This document shows, one piece after another, positions 34,789 to 37,763 of a stretch of 37,763 nucleotides of DNA. The DNA is from an uncultured Planctomycetaceae bacterium (GTDB lineage: Bacteria > Planctomycetota > Planctomycetia > Pirellulales > UBA1268). The translations under genes and the position numbers were made by a program. Each line of letters starts with the position of its first letter. The first letter of the stretch is position 1. The notes beneath the pieces are model-generated. The model was not told the DNA's origin and ran no database searches. It saw nothing but the letters and a program-made list of their open reading frames with translations. The DNA is taken from positions 1-37,763 of the forward strand of contig CAIKWU010000427.1 in the NCBI GenBank assembly GCA_903831155.1, given 5' to 3'.

Positions 34789-37485
34789 TCAGCCGGCCGT
34801 GCGACGCGACCGGACGTCCGGAGTGGCGGGAAGCGCGGCCTCCCAGTTGATCCCGTACGTGGCGAAGGCCGAGGCGACCGCGGCCTGCCGAGCGGCGTCT
34901 CGCGAGCCCGCGATCCGCGCGCCCGAACCGGCCGTCGCTGCCGCCGCGAGGGCGAACCGCACCTGGTAGACGCCGGTCGAGCCGTTGCGACCGGAACCGG
35001 CCCGCGTCGGCGAGTACGACGAGTTGCCGTAGCCCGAGATGCCCACGTAGTAGGTGCCGGCGGTCGTCGCCCGGAAGGAGATGTAGCTGTCACGCGACCC
35101 GCCGAAGTCGTCGTTGGCTGCCACCTGCCTGCCCGAGGCGTCGAACAGCCGTGCGTAGCTGTCGAGCGTGGATCCGCCGGAGAGCGACCTGGCATCGACG
35201 TCGATGACGAGCGTCTGGCCCGCGGCGAGCACGACCCGGTAGAGATCGACATCCCGGGACCCGTAGGAGCCGTCACCGATCCGGCCCGCGAGCCGCACCT
35301 CGCCCGAGGTGATCCCGAGGTCCGCCGACGTCGCCAGCGTGTCGCCCGCGTCGGTGAGCGTGGCGGCCTGCGTCACCCAGGTGTCGCTCGCCGCGGTGGC
35401 GAATGCCGTGCCGCCGTCCACGGCCGAGATCCCGCTGCCAGTGGCGTTGATCGTGAGCACGTAGGTGCCCGCCGATGCCGTGGCGGTGGACAGACCGTTG
35501 ACCGTCCAGCGGACGTTGTCGGTCGTGGTCACGGTGACGCCCGCCAGGGATACGGCGGTGCCGCTGCGGGTGAGCGTGAAATCGGCGGCATCGACGCCGT
35601 TCACGGCCCGGCTGAACTGCACGACCACCGCCGACACCGAGGTGGTGCGGGGGTCGGGCGAGATGTCGACGACGTCGGCCGTGGGCGCGGGCAGGGCGGC
35701 GCTCACGGTGAGCGTGTAGCCGCCCGTGGTCGAGCCGGTGGTGCCGCTTCCGGCCGTGGCGGCGGCATACGTCGAGTTGCCGTACGACGACACGCCGATG
35801 TAGTAGGTGCCCGACGTCGGCACGGTGTACGACACCAGGCTGTCGAACGACCCGCCGGCATCGTCGTTGGCCGCGAGCTGCGAACCGGACGCAGCGAACA
35901 CCCGCAGGTAGGAGTCGAGCGACGACGGCGTGGCCAGGGAACTGGCGTCGATGTCGGCGGTGAGCACCGTGCCGGCCGCGAGGGTCACGGCGTAGAGATC
36001 GACGTCGGCGGCGGTGAAGGCACCGTCCCCGATCGTGGCCGATACCGTGGCCCTTCCGCCCGACAGGGTCACCGGTGTGGCCGTCGCGAGCGAGTCGTTC
36101 GGCTCACCCGCGCCGGACGGCGGCGGCGGGGGCGGAGGCGGCGGCGGGGGCTCCGTGCCGCCGAGCGCGGCGAGAGCGGCCGACGCGTTCACGAGGCCTC
36201 CGGTGGCGACCTTTCCAGCCAGCGCCGCAACCGGCACGGCCGTCGAGAGGATGGCCGAGCGGATCTGGGCCGCGGTCGCCTGCGGGTTGGCCGCCGCGAG
36301 GAGCGCGACCGTGCCCGTGACGTGGGGCGTGGCCATGGAGGTGCCGCTGTACGACGCATAGCCGGCGTTGGGCACGGTCGAGTAGATGCCCACGCCCGGA
36401 GCGGCGACATCGACGGTGGTCGCCCCGTAGTTCGAGAACGAGGCCAGCCGGTTGGAGGCGTCGGTGGCCGCCACGGAGATGATGGCGTCGCTCGGGTAGT
36501 TCGCCGGATACGACGGCGTGGTGTCGTTGTTGGTCGCCTCGTTGCCGGCGGCCGCCACGCAGACGATGCCGGCGGTCCCGCCGTTGGCGATCGCATCCCG
36601 CAGGGCATTCGAGGCTCCCCCGCCGCCCCAGCTGTTGTTCGTGGCCACGACGTTCACGCTGAAGCTCTGCCGCATCCGGGTGGCGTAGTTGACCGCCGCG
36701 ATCGCCCCGCTGGTGGAGCCGCTGCCGTCGGCACCGAGGAACTTCAACGCCATCAGCGACACGTTCCACGACACGCCGACGACGCCCACGCCGTTGTTGC
36801 CCACGGCGCCGATCGTGCCGGCAACGTGGGTGCCGTGTCCCTCGTCGTCGAACGGGTCGGCGTCGTTGTTGGCGAAATCCCAGCCGTGCACGTCGTCGAC
36901 GTAGCCGTTGCCGTCGTTATCGATCCGGTCGCCCGCAACCTCGCCCGGATTCCGCCACATGTTGGCGGCGAGATCGGGATGGCGGTAGTCGATTCCGGTG
37001 TCGATCACACCCACGACGACCGACCGCGACCCGGTGGTGGTGTCCCAGGCCTCGGGCACGTCCATATCGGCGTCGGTCACGCCGCCAGTCTGTCCGGTGT
37101 TGTGGAGGCCCCAGAGCCGCGAATACGACGGATCATTCGGAGTCGCCGCGGTCGTGATCACGAAATCGGGCTCGACGTACCGCACGCCGGGCGTGGCGGC
37201 GGCCCAGCCCTGCACCTCGGCCACGCTCGCTGCCGGGGCGCGAAGCGCGAGAAATCCGCCGCCGAGGGAGGTGGCGGTCCAGCCCTGCTTCACCCCCAGC
37301 GATGCCGCGTCTGCCCGCACGATCCAGGAGTCGGCCCGGGCCGCCACGGCCCGGCCGTCCCAGTCGATTTCGCGAACGCCCTGACCGACGTCGGCCGCGA
37401 GGAGCATCCTCGGCTCGAGCCGCTCCAGCCGGGGCAGCCTGGCAGTTCGACGACGACGCAGATGGGCGGGACGGGAAGGGGTCAT
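34789..37485 (-). CDS. Subtilisin-like (S8) secreted serine protease: LEPR-XLL N-terminus, propeptide, peptidase, polyproline linker, two PPC-like domains flanking an Ig-like domain
   Basis: RLERLEPRMLLAAD N-terminus. Triad VVGVIDTGIDYRHPDL / DDEGHGTHVAGTIG / SGTSMATPHVTG. EPPPPPPPPPPPSG linker; tandem EPNDSLATATPV...YYIGVSSYGNS and DAGDTLATSADL...YYVGISGYGNS. Confidence 0.93.
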   Translation of the reverse strand: MTPSRPAHLRRRRTARLPRLERLEPRMLLAADVGQGVREIDWDGRAVAARADSWIVRADAASLGVKQGWTATSLGGGFLALRAPAASVAEVQGWAAATPGVRYVEPDFVITTAATPNDPSYSRLWGLHNTGQTGGVTDADMDVPEAWDTTTGSRSVVVGVIDTGIDYRHPDLAANMWRNPGEVAGDRIDNDGNGYVDDVHGWDFANNDADPFDDEGHGTHVAGTIGAVGNNGVGVVGVSWNVSLMALKFLGADGSGSTSGAIAAVNYATRMRQSFSVNVVATNNSWGGGGASNALRDAIANGGTAGIVCVAAAGNEATNNDTTPSYPANYPSDAIISVAATDASNRLASFSNYGATTVDVAAPGVGIYSTVPNAGYASYSGTSMATPHVTGTVALLAAANPQATAAQIRSAILSTAVPVAALAGKVATGGLVNASAALAALGGTEPPPPPPPPPPPSGAGEPNDSLATATPVTLSGGRATVSATIGDGAFTAADVDLYAVTLAAGTVLTADIDASSLATPSSLDSYLRVFAASGSQLAANDDAGGSFDSLVSYTVPTSGTYYIGVSSYGNSTYAAATAGSGTTGSTTGGYTLTVSAALPAPTADVVDISPDPRTTSVSAVVVQFSRAVNGVDAADFTLTRSGTAVSLAGVTVTTTDNVRWTVNGLSTATASAGTYVLTINATGSGISAVDGGTAFATAASDTWVTQAATLTDAGDTLATSADLGITSGEVRLAGRIGDGSYGSRDVDLYRVVLAAGQTLVIDVDARSLSGGSTLDSYARLFDASGRQVAANDDFGGSRDSYISFRATTAGTYYVGISGYGNSSYSPTRAGSGRNGSTGVYQVRFALAAAATAGSGARIAGSRDAARQAAVASAFATYGINWEAALPATPDVRSRRTAG

Positions 37486-37618
37486 CGTGACCTCACAAAG
37501 GATGGGAGCGCGGCCGCGGTCACCCCGCCACCGACGTCCTTAAGTATGCGCCCTGCCTTGGAGGAAGGGTATGCCGATCCCGCCCCTCCGCCAAGGTGCC
37601 GCCCAAGCGGGCTTTTCA

Positions 37619-37763
37619 TCATCGGCCAACGAACCGGTAGTCGCCGGAGCCGACCTCGAGGAGCACCTCACCCGGACGCTCCTCCACCACCTTCACGCCC
37701 GGTACCTGGCCGCCCGCCACGGGCCGGCCTTCGAGGAACTTTCCGGCCCAAACCGCTTCGCCC
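37619..37763 (-). CDS. Partial CDS (C-terminal ~47 aa), possibly glycoside hydrolase (alpha-L-rhamnosidase-like) C-terminus
   Basis: Reverse-strand reading GEAVWAGKFLEGRPVAGGQVPGVKVVEERPGEVLLEVGSGDYRFVGR*. The VEVGSGxYxF-type ending resembles GH78 C-termini. Truncated by the window edge. Confidence 0.35.
   Translation of the reverse strand, partial: GEAVWAGKFLEGRPVAGGQVPGVKVVEERPGEVLLEVGSGDYRFVGR

Noticed and set aside
36119-36160. GGC/GGG-rich tract, possible microsatellite
   Set aside because: It encodes the polyproline linker of the subtilase on the minus strand; explained by the protein sequence.
1-37763. CRISPR arrays, insertion sequences, prophage or retron-like elements
   Set aside because: No regularly spaced repeats, transposase, integrase or reverse-transcriptase motifs seen in any ORF.

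Overview
High-GC bacterial chromosomal window, planctomycete-like (probably Pirellulales). The lineage call rests on DUF1592/DUF1552 and DUF1549-DUF1553/DUF1501 gene pairs, PEP-CTERM plus dockerin-like polysaccharide lyases, and a LEPR-XLL type subtilase. About 23 full-length CDS and one partial CDS can be supported. They cover polysaccharide and peptidoglycan breakdown (PL1-like pectate lyase, PL8 lyase, NamZ/DUF1343, S66 LD-carboxypeptidase, and a possible GH78 C-terminus at the window edge). They also cover central metabolism (ppc, 6-phosphofructokinase, DAHP synthase, pdxJ), housekeeping genes (rnc, HtrA/DegP), and an HlyD-type adaptor coupled to a terpene-cyclase-fold protein. I saw no tRNA, rRNA, CRISPR, IS or phage signature. 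The most interesting signals are: (i) a homologous ~135-aa C-terminal cassette (an undescribed-looking ALLA-LIAGR-GSW-GP module, a dockerin-like repeat pair and PEP-CTERM) shared by two unrelated lyases; (ii) a tight DUF1592-DUF1552-PL8-GroES-like gene cluster; (iii) a carbohydrate-binding-like domain inserted in the DUF1549/DUF1553 cytochrome-like protein; (iv) a divergent NamZ/LD-carboxypeptidase pair with an 11-bp direct repeat between the genes; (v) a start/stop-overlapping adaptor and cyclase-fold pair. All assignments come from reading the translated sequence. No database search was run.
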